Source: JAKFWF01 sp031367505 (GTDB lineage: Bacteria; Pseudomonadota; Alphaproteobacteria; Rhizobiales; Hyphomicrobiaceae). Taken from it: a stretch of DNA of 52,243 nt. The notes under the pieces are model-generated. The model ran no database searches, was not told the origin of the DNA, and saw only the letters and a program-made list of their open reading frames with translations. Both the position numbers and the translations under genes were made by a program. This document shows, in pieces, positions 25,487-32,549 of this stretch; the stretch's first letter is position 1; every line of letters starts with the position of its first letter. The DNA is taken from the NCBI GenBank assembly GCA_031367505.1, contig JANLPY010000325.1:1-52243 (forward strand), written 5' to 3'.

Positions 25487-26686
25487 TCATGCCCCCTTTG
25501 TTGCAGCCGCGATGCCCTGCTTTGCGGCTGCCGCGTTGATGAAGCCACGCACGCAATCGAACATCACGGGTTCGTCCAAGAGGAACGCATCGTGACCCTT
25601 GTCGCTGTCCACCTCGACGAAGGACACGTTCGCTGCAACCGCGTTGAGTGCCTGCACGATCTCCTTCGACTCCTGTGTCGGGTAGAGCCAGTCGCTGGTG
25701 AACGACACCACGCAAAATCGGGTTTTGGTGCCGCGAAATGCGTTGGCCAGCACATCGCCATGCTCGGCTGCGAGATCGAAATAGTCCATCGCGCGGGTGA
25801 TGTAGAGATAGCTGTTGGCGTCGAACCGGTCGACGAAGCTCGAACCCTGGTGGCGCAGGTAGCTTTCGACCTGAAAGTCGGCGCTGAACGAGAACGAACG
25901 CTCGGAGCGGTTCTGCAAGTTGCGGCCGAATTTCTGCTGCAGTGCTTTCTCGGACAAGTATGTGATGTGCGCCGCCATCCGCGCGACCGCCAAGCCCCGG
26001 CGCGGAACTTTGCCGTTTTCGAGATAGGCACCCTGCGCCCATTCCGGATCTGCCATCACCGCCTGCCGGCCGACCTCGTGGAACGCGATGTTCTGCGATG
26101 AATGCCAGGCCGCCGTCGCAATCGGGATGGCGGTCAGCACGCGGTCCTTGTGGCGCGCACACCATTCGAGCACTTGCATGCCGCCCATCGAGCCGCCGAT
26201 CACCGAGAACAATTGCGTGATACCGATATGATCGATCAGCGCCACCTGCGCATCGACCATGTCGCCGATCGTGATTACCGGGAAATCGAGCCCCCAGGGC
26301 TTGCCTGTCGCCGGGTTGATCGAGGCCGGTCCGGTTGATCCCAAACAACCGCCGAGAATGTTCGAGCAGATGACGAAGAACCGGTTGGTATCGATCGGCT
26401 TGCCCGGTCCGACAAGCGTTTCCCACCAGCCGGGTTTGCCGGTGACTGGATGAATGTTGGCGACGTGCTGGTCGCCGGTCAGGGCGTGGCAAATCAAAAT
26501 CGCGTTCGATTTTGCAGCGTTGAGGTGGCCGTAGGTTTGATAGGCGATCACATAGGGCTGCAGGCTCTGCCCGCAATCGAGCTTTAATGGCATCGTCGCC
26601 TGGAAGACATGGCTCTGCGTCGACGCAATGGGCGCGGGAACGCCGGCCGCCACAGCTGAAGGGATCGTTTGTTCAAGGCCGGCCAT
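25487..26686 (-). CDS. metX: Homoserine O-acyltransferase MetX
   Basis: Transfers an acetyl or succinyl group to homoserine, the entry step of methionine synthesis. An alpha/beta-hydrolase fold of 399 residues. The nucleophile lies in IGGSMGGMQVLEW (about residue 160). The oxyanion segment is SNILGGCLGSTGP near 110. The Asp/His pair lies at VDSDKGHDAFLL near 350. The ATG at 26686 is preferred over a GTG at 26698, with GGGGAG 11 bases before it. The SAM-II-type riboswitch lies about 70 bp upstream. Acetyl versus succinyl donor cannot be assigned from these motifs. Confidence 0.95.
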   Translation of the reverse strand: MAGLEQTIPSAVAAGVPAPIASTQSHVFQATMPLKLDCGQSLQPYVIAYQTYGHLNAAKSNAILICHALTGDQHVANIHPVTGKPGWWETLVGPGKPIDTNRFFVICSNILGGCLGSTGPASINPATGKPWGLDFPVITIGDMVDAQVALIDHIGITQLFSVIGGSMGGMQVLEWCARHKDRVLTAIPIATAAWHSSQNIAFHEVGRQAVMADPEWAQGAYLENGKVPRRGLAVARMAAHITYLSEKALQQKFGRNLQNRSERSFSFSADFQVESYLRHQGSSFVDRFDANSYLYITRAMDYFDLAAEHGDVLANAFRGTKTRFCVVSFTSDWLYPTQESKEIVQALNAVAANVSFVEVDSDKGHDAFLLDEPVMFDCVRGFINAAAAKQGIAAATKGA

Positions 26687-26754
26687 CGCCTGGTGCACTC
26701 CCCGATGAGCCCGCTTGGTGTCGCCGGGCTCCCGTTCTTCAACGGAGTGCGCGA

Positions 26755-26810
26755 CCCTTTAGCGAGTTGTTTAACGTGGCTGCAAGCCGGTCGGCCAAAT
26801 CACCACGACG
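26755..26810 (-). promoter_or_regulatory. SAM-II (SAM_alpha) riboswitch
   Basis: On the minus strand the leader reads CGTGGTGATTTGGCCG, then CGGCTTGCAGCCACGTTAAA and CTCGCTAAAGGG. GTGATTTG, CTTGCAGCCACGTTAAA and GCTAAAGGG are, in order, the conserved elements of the SAM-II pseudoknot class, which is nearly restricted to alphaproteobacterial methionine genes. CGTGG pairs with CCACG to form the stem. The final GGG falls about 70 bases before the metX start. Binding of S-adenosylmethionine is expected to reduce metX-metW expression. The identification rests on my recall of the consensus, not on a covariance search. Confidence 0.9.
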
Positions 26811-26821
26811 TTATGCGATGC

Positions 26822-26850
26822 ATGTAGCGAATGGGGGGGGCTCGCGTCAA
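26822..26850 (-). promoter_or_regulatory. Promoter of metX-metW
   Basis: TTGACG (26845-26850) and CTACAT (26822-26827) are 17 bases apart and match the alphaproteobacterial TTGAC-N17-CTATAT pattern. A start about 7 bases later would place the riboswitch at the very 5' end of the message, as expected. Confidence 0.65.
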
Positions 26851-26865
26851 CTGGTTGGGTCGCTA

Positions 26866-26939
26866 GGGGACAGCATACCGATTTGCTCCGAACGCCGGTT
26901 TCTCACCATTCCCGCGCCGGAAATCGGTATACTGTCCCC
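26866..26939. repeat. Palindromic repeat of the GGGGACAG family, copy 2
   Basis: Left arm 26866-26884 begins GGGGACAGCATACCGATTT; right arm 26921-26939 is its inverse with 18 of 19 positions matching. The two arms are separated by 36 bases. It lies between the metX promoter and the VWA gene, 16 bp beyond the -35 box of the former. Confidence 0.88.
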
Positions 26940-26975
26940 GTCTGTCCCAATCGTCACGCAAGCCGGAGAAGGCCG

Positions 26976-27671
26976 ATGCGGATCGTGTGGTTCTTCGTCA
27001 GTGTGGGTCTGCTCGCCATCGCGGTGCAAGCGCAGGATCGGGCCGCCCCGTGCGAGAATGCGATGCTCGTGTTCGACGCCTCGATCTCGATGACGGGCCG
27101 CGGCATCGCCGAAGCCCGCGAGGCAACACGGCGTGTGCTGCCGGTCCTCACGCGCCAACGCAAGGTCGGCTTGATCACCTATGGCGGCATGCCGGGGCCG
27201 GCGTGCGATACGATCGCGCTCAGGCTAGAGCCTGCCGCCAATAGCGCGAGCCTGATTCAGCAAGCGATCGATGGCTTGAAGCCGGCTGGTGCTACCCCGC
27301 TGACCGAGTCGGTTGAATTGGCGATTGCGCTGCTCGCCAGAAACGCGCGTCGCGGGCTTGTTGTGCTGGTCACAGATGGCTTCGAGAATTGTCACGGCGA
27401 TCCGTGTGCCTTGGCTCGAAGGTTGGCGGCGATGGGCGGCGAATTCAAAGTGCACGTGATCGCCTACAATCTGCGCGTACCGCAAGGCAACGCGGTCGCC
27501 TGTCTCGCGCGCGAAACCGGCGGCATGCTGGTCGAGGTCAACAGCACTGATGAGCTTTCCCGCGCTCTGACCGGTACGCTCGGCTGTCCAGCGGTGAGCT
27601 GGGTTCCAGCGACCGGCACCGAGTTCTACCTCGGGGACAGTTACCGATCCGCGCTAACCTACTCTAAGTGA
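26976..27671 (+). CDS. Secreted von Willebrand factor A (VWA) domain protein
   Basis: A 231-residue protein with a signal peptide (about residues 1-20, cleavage near VQAQ) followed by a single VWA domain. The metal-site motif DASISMTG lies near 33-40, and VLVTDGFENCHGDPC near 130 provides the late Asp. Cysteines at several points (PCENA, PACDT, NCHGDPC, VACL, GCPA) suggest disulfides and export to the periplasm. The ATG at 26976 has GGAGAAGG before it. Both sides are flanked by palindromic repeats, and the last 13 codons (from 27633) lie inside the downstream repeat, so the natural C-terminus may have been replaced. Function unknown; VWA proteins usually mediate protein contacts. Confidence 0.85.
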   Translation: MRIVWFFVSVGLLAIAVQAQDRAAPCENAMLVFDASISMTGRGIAEAREATRRVLPVLTRQRKVGLITYGGMPGPACDTIALRLEPAANSASLIQQAIDGLKPAGATPLTESVELAIALLARNARRGLVVLVTDGFENCHGDPCALARRLAAMGGEFKVHVIAYNLRVPQGNAVACLARETGGMLVEVNSTDELSRALTGTLGCPAVSWVPATGTEFYLGDSYRSALTYSK

Positions 27672-27701
27672 ATACGATCTTGCAGATCGGTAACTGTCCC
27701 C
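27633..27701. repeat. Palindromic repeat of the GGGGACAG family, copy 3
   Basis: Left arm GGGGACAGTTACCGATC (27633-27649) and right arm GATCGGTAACTGTCCCC (27685-27701) are perfect 17-base inverses separated by 35 bases. The left arm is inside the 3' end of the VWA gene. Confidence 0.9.
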
Positions 27702-27801
27702 GTCCGCCCAACGCCCCTGCCGAACCCGCGTTTGATTTTCTTAAGGCAGCGGCCTATTGCTCTGCCCGCAATGTCTTCACCCCATTCGAATGGTCGTTCC
27801 G

Positions 27802-28908
27802 ATGTCATCCACAAAGCCTGCGCCGCGTCCTGGCATCCTCGAGATCGAGGCTTACGTTCCCGGCGAAAGCAATGTTCCGGGCGGTATGACGCCGATCAAG
27901 CTGTCGTCGAACGAGACGCCACTCGGCGCCAGCCCAAAGGCGATCGCGGCGTACAATGCGGAAGCCGGCCACCTCGAGCGTTATCCCGATGGCGCGTCGA
28001 CCAAACTGCGCGACGCCATCGCCCGCGTTTACGGTCTTAGCGCCGATCGGATCGTGTGCGGTGCTGGCTCCGATGAAATCCTGAGCCTCGTGGCGCAAGC
28101 CTACCTCGGACCTGGCGACGAGGCGATCTACACCGAGCACGGTTTCATGGTCTACAAAATCGCGATCCAGGCGCGCGGCGCAACACCCATCGTCGCGCCC
28201 GAGAAAGATTTGCGCACCGACGTCGATGCGATCCTCGCCCGCGTCACGCCGAAGACCAAGATCGTCTTCCTGGCCAACCCGAACAACCCGACCGGCACCT
28301 ATATTCCATTCGATGAAGTTCGCCGCCTGCATGCGGGATTGCCGGCCAACGTGCTGCTCGTACTGGATGCTGCGTACTGCGAGTATGTCCGCCGCAACGA
28401 TTACGAGGCCGGGCTAGAACTGGTCGCCACCAGCGAGAACACGGTCATGACGCGCACATTTTCGAAACTGCACGGCTTGGCGGCACTTCGCCTGGGTTGG
28501 ATCTATGCACCAGCGCACGTCGTCGATGTGCTCAATCGCATTCGTGGTCCGTTCAATGTGGGCGCACCGTCAATTGCGGCCGGGATTGCGGCGATCGAGG
28601 ATCGTAGTCATCAAGAGGCAGCGATCGCGCACAACGAAAAATGGTTGCCGTGGCTGACAACTGAGTTCGAGAAACTCGGTCTTAAAGTAACGCCGAGCGT
28701 TGGCAATTTCCTGCTGGTGCATTTTGCCGATGCGGTGGCGAAGAACGCAGCGGCCGCCGACGCATTCCTGAAATCACGCGCGATCATCCTGCGGCGCGTC
28801 TCCGGTTACGGTCTGCCTGGCGCATTGCGGATGACGGTTGGCACCGAAGCCGACAATCGCGCGGTCGTCGCCGCACTCACCGAATTTTTGCAAGGTAAAA
28901 CGGCATGA
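27802..28908 (+). CDS. hisC: Histidinol-phosphate aminotransferase HisC
   Basis: PLP-dependent aminotransferase of histidine synthesis; in organisms that pair it with tyrC it often also acts in phenylalanine and tyrosine synthesis. The ATG at 27802 gives 368 residues; in-frame starts at 27757 and 27790 add residues unlike the family, and no start has a good ribosome site. Motifs: KLSSNETPLG near 35, CGAGSDEIL near 90, LANPNNPTGTYIP near 157 and the PLP lysine in RTFSKLHGLAALRLGW near 221, then RRVSGYGLPGALRMTVG near the end. The stop overlaps the tyrC start (ATGA). Confidence 0.95.
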   Translation: MSSTKPAPRPGILEIEAYVPGESNVPGGMTPIKLSSNETPLGASPKAIAAYNAEAGHLERYPDGASTKLRDAIARVYGLSADRIVCGAGSDEILSLVAQAYLGPGDEAIYTEHGFMVYKIAIQARGATPIVAPEKDLRTDVDAILARVTPKTKIVFLANPNNPTGTYIPFDEVRRLHAGLPANVLLVLDAAYCEYVRRNDYEAGLELVATSENTVMTRTFSKLHGLAALRLGWIYAPAHVVDVLNRIRGPFNVGAPSIAAGIAAIEDRSHQEAAIAHNEKWLPWLTTEFEKLGLKVTPSVGNFLLVHFADAVAKNAAAADAFLKSRAIILRRVSGYGLPGALRMTVGTEADNRAVVAALTEFLQGKTA

Positions 28909-29828
28909 CGGCGCCTCTGTTCAATCGCATCGCGCTGATCGGTATCGGGCTCATCGGCTCGTCGATCAGTCATGCCGTGCGCCGGGCGGGGCTCGCGACG
29001 GAGATCGTCGGTCACGCACGCTCGGTCGAAACACGAGCCACCGCACTCCGCCTCGGTCTAATCAGTGAGGCCTTCGCGACTGCCGCGGAAGCGGTCAAGG
29101 GTGCCGACTTGGTCATCCTGTGCGTGCCCGTCGGCGTATGTGGAGCGGTTGCAGCCGAGATCGGCCCGCACCTTGAACCCGGTGCGATCGTCACCGACGT
29201 CGGCTCGGTCAAGGGTGCGATCGTGCGCGATTGCGCGCCATATATTCCGCAAGGCGTACACTTTATTCCCGGTCACCCGATCGCCGGCACGGAGAATTCC
29301 GGACCTGAATCGGGGTTCGCCGAGCTGTTCGACAATCGCTGGTGCATCCTGACGCCGCTTGCCGGCGCCGATCAGGCGGCGGTCGCCAAGCTCAAAGCCT
29401 TGTGGGTCGGCATGGGCTCGAACGTCGATATCATGGACGCCGAACATCATGATCTGGTGCTCGCCATCACCAGCCACGTGCCGCACTTGATCGCCTACAA
29501 CATCGTTAACACGGCAGCCCACCTTGGCCGCGTGACCGATAGCGAAGTGATTCAATACTCGGCCGGCGGCTTCCGCGATTTCACCCGCATTGCGGCGTCT
29601 GATCCGACGATGTGGCGCGACGTGTTCTTGAACAACAAGGACGCGACGTTGGAAATGCTCGGCCGCTTTCAGGAAGACCTCACCGTGTTACAGCGCGCGA
29701 TCCGATACGGCGACGGCGACACGCTGTTCAAACTGTTCTCGGATGCGCGGCAAATCCGGCGCGGCATCATCCAGGCTGGCCAAGACACCGCCGCTCCCGA
29801 TTTCGGCCGTGGCCAGAAGAAGAGCTGA
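28905..29828 (+). CDS. tyrC: Prephenate/cyclohexadienyl (arogenate) dehydrogenase
   Basis: NAD-dependent oxidative decarboxylase of tyrosine synthesis; 307 residues, with no fused chorismate mutase. The Rossmann motif is GIGLIGSSISHAVRRAG at residues 9-25. Other marks are DVGSVKGAIVRD near 98, HFIPGHPIAGTENSGPESG near 117 with the catalytic His, and SHVPHLIAY near 190. It is translationally coupled to hisC. The motif order fits the cyclohexadienyl dehydrogenase group, but use of prephenate or arogenate cannot be distinguished. Confidence 0.94.
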   Translation: MTAPLFNRIALIGIGLIGSSISHAVRRAGLATEIVGHARSVETRATALRLGLISEAFATAAEAVKGADLVILCVPVGVCGAVAAEIGPHLEPGAIVTDVGSVKGAIVRDCAPYIPQGVHFIPGHPIAGTENSGPESGFAELFDNRWCILTPLAGADQAAVAKLKALWVGMGSNVDIMDAEHHDLVLAITSHVPHLIAYNIVNTAAHLGRVTDSEVIQYSAGGFRDFTRIAASDPTMWRDVFLNNKDATLEMLGRFQEDLTVLQRAIRYGDGDTLFKLFSDARQIRRGIIQAGQDTAAPDFGRGQKKS

Positions 29829-29879
29829 GGTGTCTCACTCCATGGGCGAACCCAGCTCGATCATCCCCGAAAGTGTCAT

Positions 29880-30117
29880 CCCGGCATTTATTGCCGGGAC
29901 CCATCGGGCAGCAAATGCGATGTTCGAACTCGTGGCAGCATCGGTCCCGGCAACAACTGGGTTGCTCTCTGATCTGACGCTCGCATCCTCCACTTGCCTT
30001 CCCGGAGTCCGTCGCCTCGGACGGACATCCGGGATCGCGTCCTTTGCGGCCGTTGCCGATCGTCGCCCACGCGCTGGACGCGATCCCGGCACTCAGCTTC
30101 GCTTCGGCCGGGAAAGC
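29880..30117. repeat. Gene-free region with nested inverted repeats
   Basis: The 369 bp between tyrC and chaC hold no credible gene. It contains a short hairpin, CCCGGCATTTATTGCCGGG (29880-29898), and a large one: CCGGGATCGCGTCC (30029-30042) pairs perfectly with GGACGCGATCCCGG (30076-30089), nested inside CTTCCCGG/CCGGGAAAG (29997-30004 and 30109-30117). Such elements beginning with TCATCCCGG are frequent intergenic repeats in alphaproteobacteria. Confidence 0.7.
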
Positions 30118-30197
30118 AAAAGGGGGAGTTGCTTCTCAATGATTCAAACTCAGTATGCTGAATTACGAAACCGCGAAGTCGCCCGCGTGACCACGCC

Positions 30198-30878
30198 ATG
30201 AGCGATCTGTGGATCTTTGGCTATGGCTCGTTGATGTGGAAGCCGGGCTTCGCATTCGAGGAGGCGGTGCCGGCCAGGCTCACTGGATATCGCCGCTGCT
30301 TTTGCATCTACTCGGTCAATCATCGCGGCGCACCGGCCAGGCCTGGGTTGGTGCTCGGGCTGGATCGCGGCGGCGTTTGTGATGGCGTCGCCTACCGGAT
30401 ATCGCCGAAGCACGCGCGCGCGACCGCCGACTATCTGCGTGTGCGCGAGCAGGTCAACGGTGTTTATCGTGAGACGCATGTGCCGGTTGTGCTACACGAG
30501 CCGGAGCGGCGCGAGGTGATCGCCCAAGCCTATATCGTCGAGCGTGCGCACCCGAGCTACACCGGGCCGCTGTCGCTGCGCACCCAAGCCGATCTGATCA
30601 GAGGCGCAAAAGGCATTTCCGGCGCCAACCTCGACTACCTGATCAACACGCTCGCCCATCTTCATTCGCTGAATATTCGCGAGCCGGAACTGCAACGCTT
30701 GCTGACGATTATCGGCCCGCACTTCGCCCGCGATGAATTCGCGGGGCTCGCTAGCCCGCGCGTCGCGGCGTTGCTGAAGGTGTGCCGGCGATTGCCGTTC
30801 GATGCCCCCATTTCCCGCCCCGGCGACCGCCGAAGGTTCACCCACCGGAGGCAAATGGCGGTGTGGCAGGGTGGGTAG
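30198..30878 (+). CDS. chaC: Gamma-glutamylcyclotransferase, ChaC family
   Basis: ChaC enzymes cleave glutathione to 5-oxoproline and Cys-Gly in the cytoplasm. The 226-residue length is normal. The substrate-binding motif FGYGSLMW stands at residues 7-14, followed by SVNHRGAPARPGLVLGLD near 42 and GVAYRIS near 65. EREVIAQAYIVER-like sequence near 110 includes the conserved glutamate region. The C-terminal 25 residues are arginine-rich and less typical. Two hyuAB loci of the oxoprolinase superfamily are in the same window, which could dispose of the 5-oxoproline; that link is inference. Confidence 0.93.
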   Translation: MSDLWIFGYGSLMWKPGFAFEEAVPARLTGYRRCFCIYSVNHRGAPARPGLVLGLDRGGVCDGVAYRISPKHARATADYLRVREQVNGVYRETHVPVVLHEPERREVIAQAYIVERAHPSYTGPLSLRTQADLIRGAKGISGANLDYLINTLAHLHSLNIREPELQRLLTIIGPHFARDEFAGLASPRVAALLKVCRRLPFDAPISRPGDRRRFTHRRQMAVWQGG

Positions 30879-30901
30879 GGGGCGGAACGGCAACGTTCAG
30901 C

Positions 30902-31447
30902 TCAATGATTTACAGGATTTATCTTGTCGCCGTAGGTGGCGTCGTACCAGCTCAGATATCGTTTAGCCCAATTGAACCAATCGGCCTTATCCGCCTCGCC
31001 GCTCAACAGCGCCGCCTCAGCGTCCGAAGCTATTCCACGAAGGCTAGGTATGAATCGGCTTAAAGCATTCAAGGTTATAATAAAAAATCGCGGAAGGTTC
31101 GGCAAAGGTTCGGGATAAGATTCGAGACCTTTGCGAGCATGCAGTGTGGCGTTTGCATGCTCGCCTTTGGTCGCAAACAACCGCGATAGCATTACGTGCA
31201 TGTCGAATGAGTTCGGGTCGTGATGCAAGGCTTCACGGCACGACAAAATCGCTTCTTCGGTGCGGCTCGACCATTCATGACATTGCGCAATCATTTCAAG
31301 TGAGGCTAGATCCGACTTATCGCTCTTAAGGCCAGCGCGAAGATAGTCGATCGCTTTATCAAATTCGTTGCGCCCTATCATCTGGCTAAAGCGTATGGTA
31401 AACGGGCGCAAACTTTCAGTCTCCGTTCTGATCTTCGACCGGCACAA
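30902..31447 (-). CDS. Small TPR-repeat protein of unknown function
   Basis: A 181-residue protein with no signal peptide. Residues about 23-130 contain three degenerate TPR-like helical pairs (FDKAIDYLRAGLKSDKSD, TEEAILSCREALHHDPNSF, NATLHARKGLESYPEP). The TTG at 31447 is the longest start, with GGAG 9 bases before it; an ATG at 31381 would remove 22 residues. Base composition looks lower in G+C than its neighbours, and it sits between chaC and a REP/RAYT cluster, so it may be acquired. An 11-bp perfect inverted repeat lies inside it (31133-31164). No specific function can be given. Confidence 0.65.
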   Translation of the reverse strand: MCRSKIRTETESLRPFTIRFSQMIGRNEFDKAIDYLRAGLKSDKSDLASLEMIAQCHEWSSRTEEAILSCREALHHDPNSFDMHVMLSRLFATKGEHANATLHARKGLESYPEPLPNLPRFFIITLNALSRFIPSLRGIASDAEAALLSGEADKADWFNWAKRYLSWYDATYGDKINPVNH

Positions 31448-31506
31448 GATATCCGGCTCCAGCTAATCTAAAGTAAACTGAACTACGGCACCGGAGAAGT
31501 CTTTTG

Positions 31507-31572
31507 TAGGTTGGGTTAGCGCGAACTCCGCGTTCGATACTTGCTCCCACGCCTGACGCGCGTAACCCAACA
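31507..31572 (+). repeat. REP-like hairpin, direct copy A (66 bp)
   Basis: Starts GTAGGTTGGGTTAGCGCG and ends CGCGTAACCCAAC, so the ends pair as GTTGGGTTA(g)CGCG/CGCGTAACCCAAC. It is identical over all 66 bases to the copy at 31763-31828. The whole 383-bp space between the TPR gene and the RAYT gene is filled by this repeat cluster; I see no gene in it. Confidence 0.92.
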
Positions 31573-31637
31573 CAGCGGCAATGGGTTATCAGCGCCAAGA
31601 ATGAAAACGCGGCGATGGCGCATTGGGTCGGCCAAGT

Positions 31638-31705
31638 GTTGGGTTACGCGCCATCGACAGTGATGCCAATCTCCGGGCGCCGGTGGCGGCGCTAACCCAA
31701 CCTAC
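31638..31705 (-). repeat. REP-like hairpin, inverted copy B
   Basis: Read on the minus strand it begins GTAGGTTGGGTTAGCG and ends GCGCGTAACCCAAC, as copies A and C do on the plus strand, but the loop in between is different. Conserved stem with variable loop indicates selection on the hairpin. Confidence 0.85.
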
Positions 31706-31762
31706 GAAATTCACGGAGGCCCGCATTGCGTCGATCGATAGCGCGTAGGCAATACGAAAACC

Positions 31763-31828
31763 GTAGGTTGGGTTAGCGCGAACTCCGCGTTCGATACTTG
31801 CTCCCACGCCTGACGCGCGTAACCCAAC
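31763..31828 (+). repeat. REP-like hairpin, direct copy C (66 bp)
   Basis: Exact duplicate of copy A, ending 2 bp from the stop codon of the RAYT transposase gene. Its identity over the loop as well as the stem implies recent duplication or gene conversion. Confidence 0.92.
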
Positions 31829-31830
31829 GC

Positions 31831-32376
31831 TTACTCGCGGCCAGCCCAGGTAGGGAGCGGCGGCATAACCTCCGTGCCCCAAGATGGTTCGTAGGCGCCT
31901 CGTTCTACCCAAGTTGCAAAAGTTGAATAAGGCCAATCGCCAGGTGTGGCGGCAACTCCATGTTTCACCGGATTAATGTGGATGTAGTCGAGGTGAGCTC
32001 GAAAATCGCGTTCGTCACGGATCGCATGCTCCCAATAGCGACGTTGCCACACGTCGCGCTCCCCCTTGCTCGTTCGGCTTCCGTTGATTGTGACGAATGC
32101 GGCCTTTAATGGAAGATCTTTCGTGAAGGCAGTCTTGATCAGTCGTATGCGTGTCGCATAATCGGAATCCGTATCCGGTAACGTCCAGATCATGTGCAGG
32201 TGTTCGGGCATAATGACCTCCGCTTCGACGACAAACGGGCGGGCGCTCTGAACCTTCGCCACCGCGCGGTGCCAGAGTTCAACATTGCTCAGGTCAGAGA
32301 ATAGCGGTCGACGCTGATATGTAATCAGCGTGAAGAAATAAGAAGCTCCGGGGGCGGTGACTCGGCGATAGCGCAT
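31831..32376 (-). CDS. REP-associated tyrosine transposase (RAYT, Y1/IS200-like)
   Basis: Single-strand DNA nuclease of the Y1 HUH family, domesticated in many bacteria to mobilise or process REP hairpins; 181 residues. The HUH metal motif is PEHLHMIW (His59 and His61) and the catalytic tyrosine is Tyr131 in DYIHINPVKHG. WQRRYWEHAIRDERDF near 110-125 is the characteristic RAYT segment. The ATG at 32376 opens MRYRRVTAPGASYFFT, as usual. It appears intact. Three REP-like hairpins directly follow its stop. There are no terminal repeats of a classical insertion sequence. Confidence 0.95.
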   Translation of the reverse strand: MRYRRVTAPGASYFFTLITYQRRPLFSDLSNVELWHRAVAKVQSARPFVVEAEVIMPEHLHMIWTLPDTDSDYATRIRLIKTAFTKDLPLKAAFVTINGSRTSKGERDVWQRRYWEHAIRDERDFRAHLDYIHINPVKHGVAATPGDWPYSTFATWVERGAYEPSWGTEVMPPLPTWAGRE

Positions 32377-32430
32377 CGGGGCTCACCAATAAGTCGTGTG
32401 TTGATCGATGGCGGCCACCTCCCCCCACGT

Positions 32431-32528
32431 TGTCATCCTCGGGCTTGTCCCGAGGACCCAGGGATCCTCAAACTCGGCGGTCGGAACTTGTCGCACCGTG
32501 GGTCCCAGGGACAAGCCCTGGGATGACA
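32431..32528. repeat. Intergenic palindrome with TGTCATCC ends
   Basis: TGTCATCCTCGGGCTTGTCC opens the element and GGACAAGCCCTGGGATGACA closes it; the outer arms pair with one mismatch in the middle. Each half also folds on itself (CTCGGGCTTGTCCCGAG and CAGGGACAAGCCCTG). It lies between the RAYT and LysE genes. Similar elements with TGTCATCC and GCTTGTCCC are widespread in alphaproteobacteria. Confidence 0.8.
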
Positions 32529-32549
32529 TCTTTGGGTATCCCACCCCCC

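Noticed and set aside
26866..27701. The two palindromes around the VWA gene taken as terminal repeats of one transposon.
   Set aside because: Each copy contains both of its own arms, and two further complete copies occur elsewhere without the gene, so they are independent elements; no transposase is between them.
29743..30201. Open frame overlapping the end of tyrC and crossing the gap before chaC.
   Set aside because: It is an alternative frame through inverted-repeat sequence with no ribosome site or family resemblance.
31507..31828. Direct repeats considered as a CRISPR array.
   Set aside because: Only two identical copies, 190 bp apart, with a third copy inverted; the repeats are 66 bp with paired ends. 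This fits REP elements, not CRISPR.
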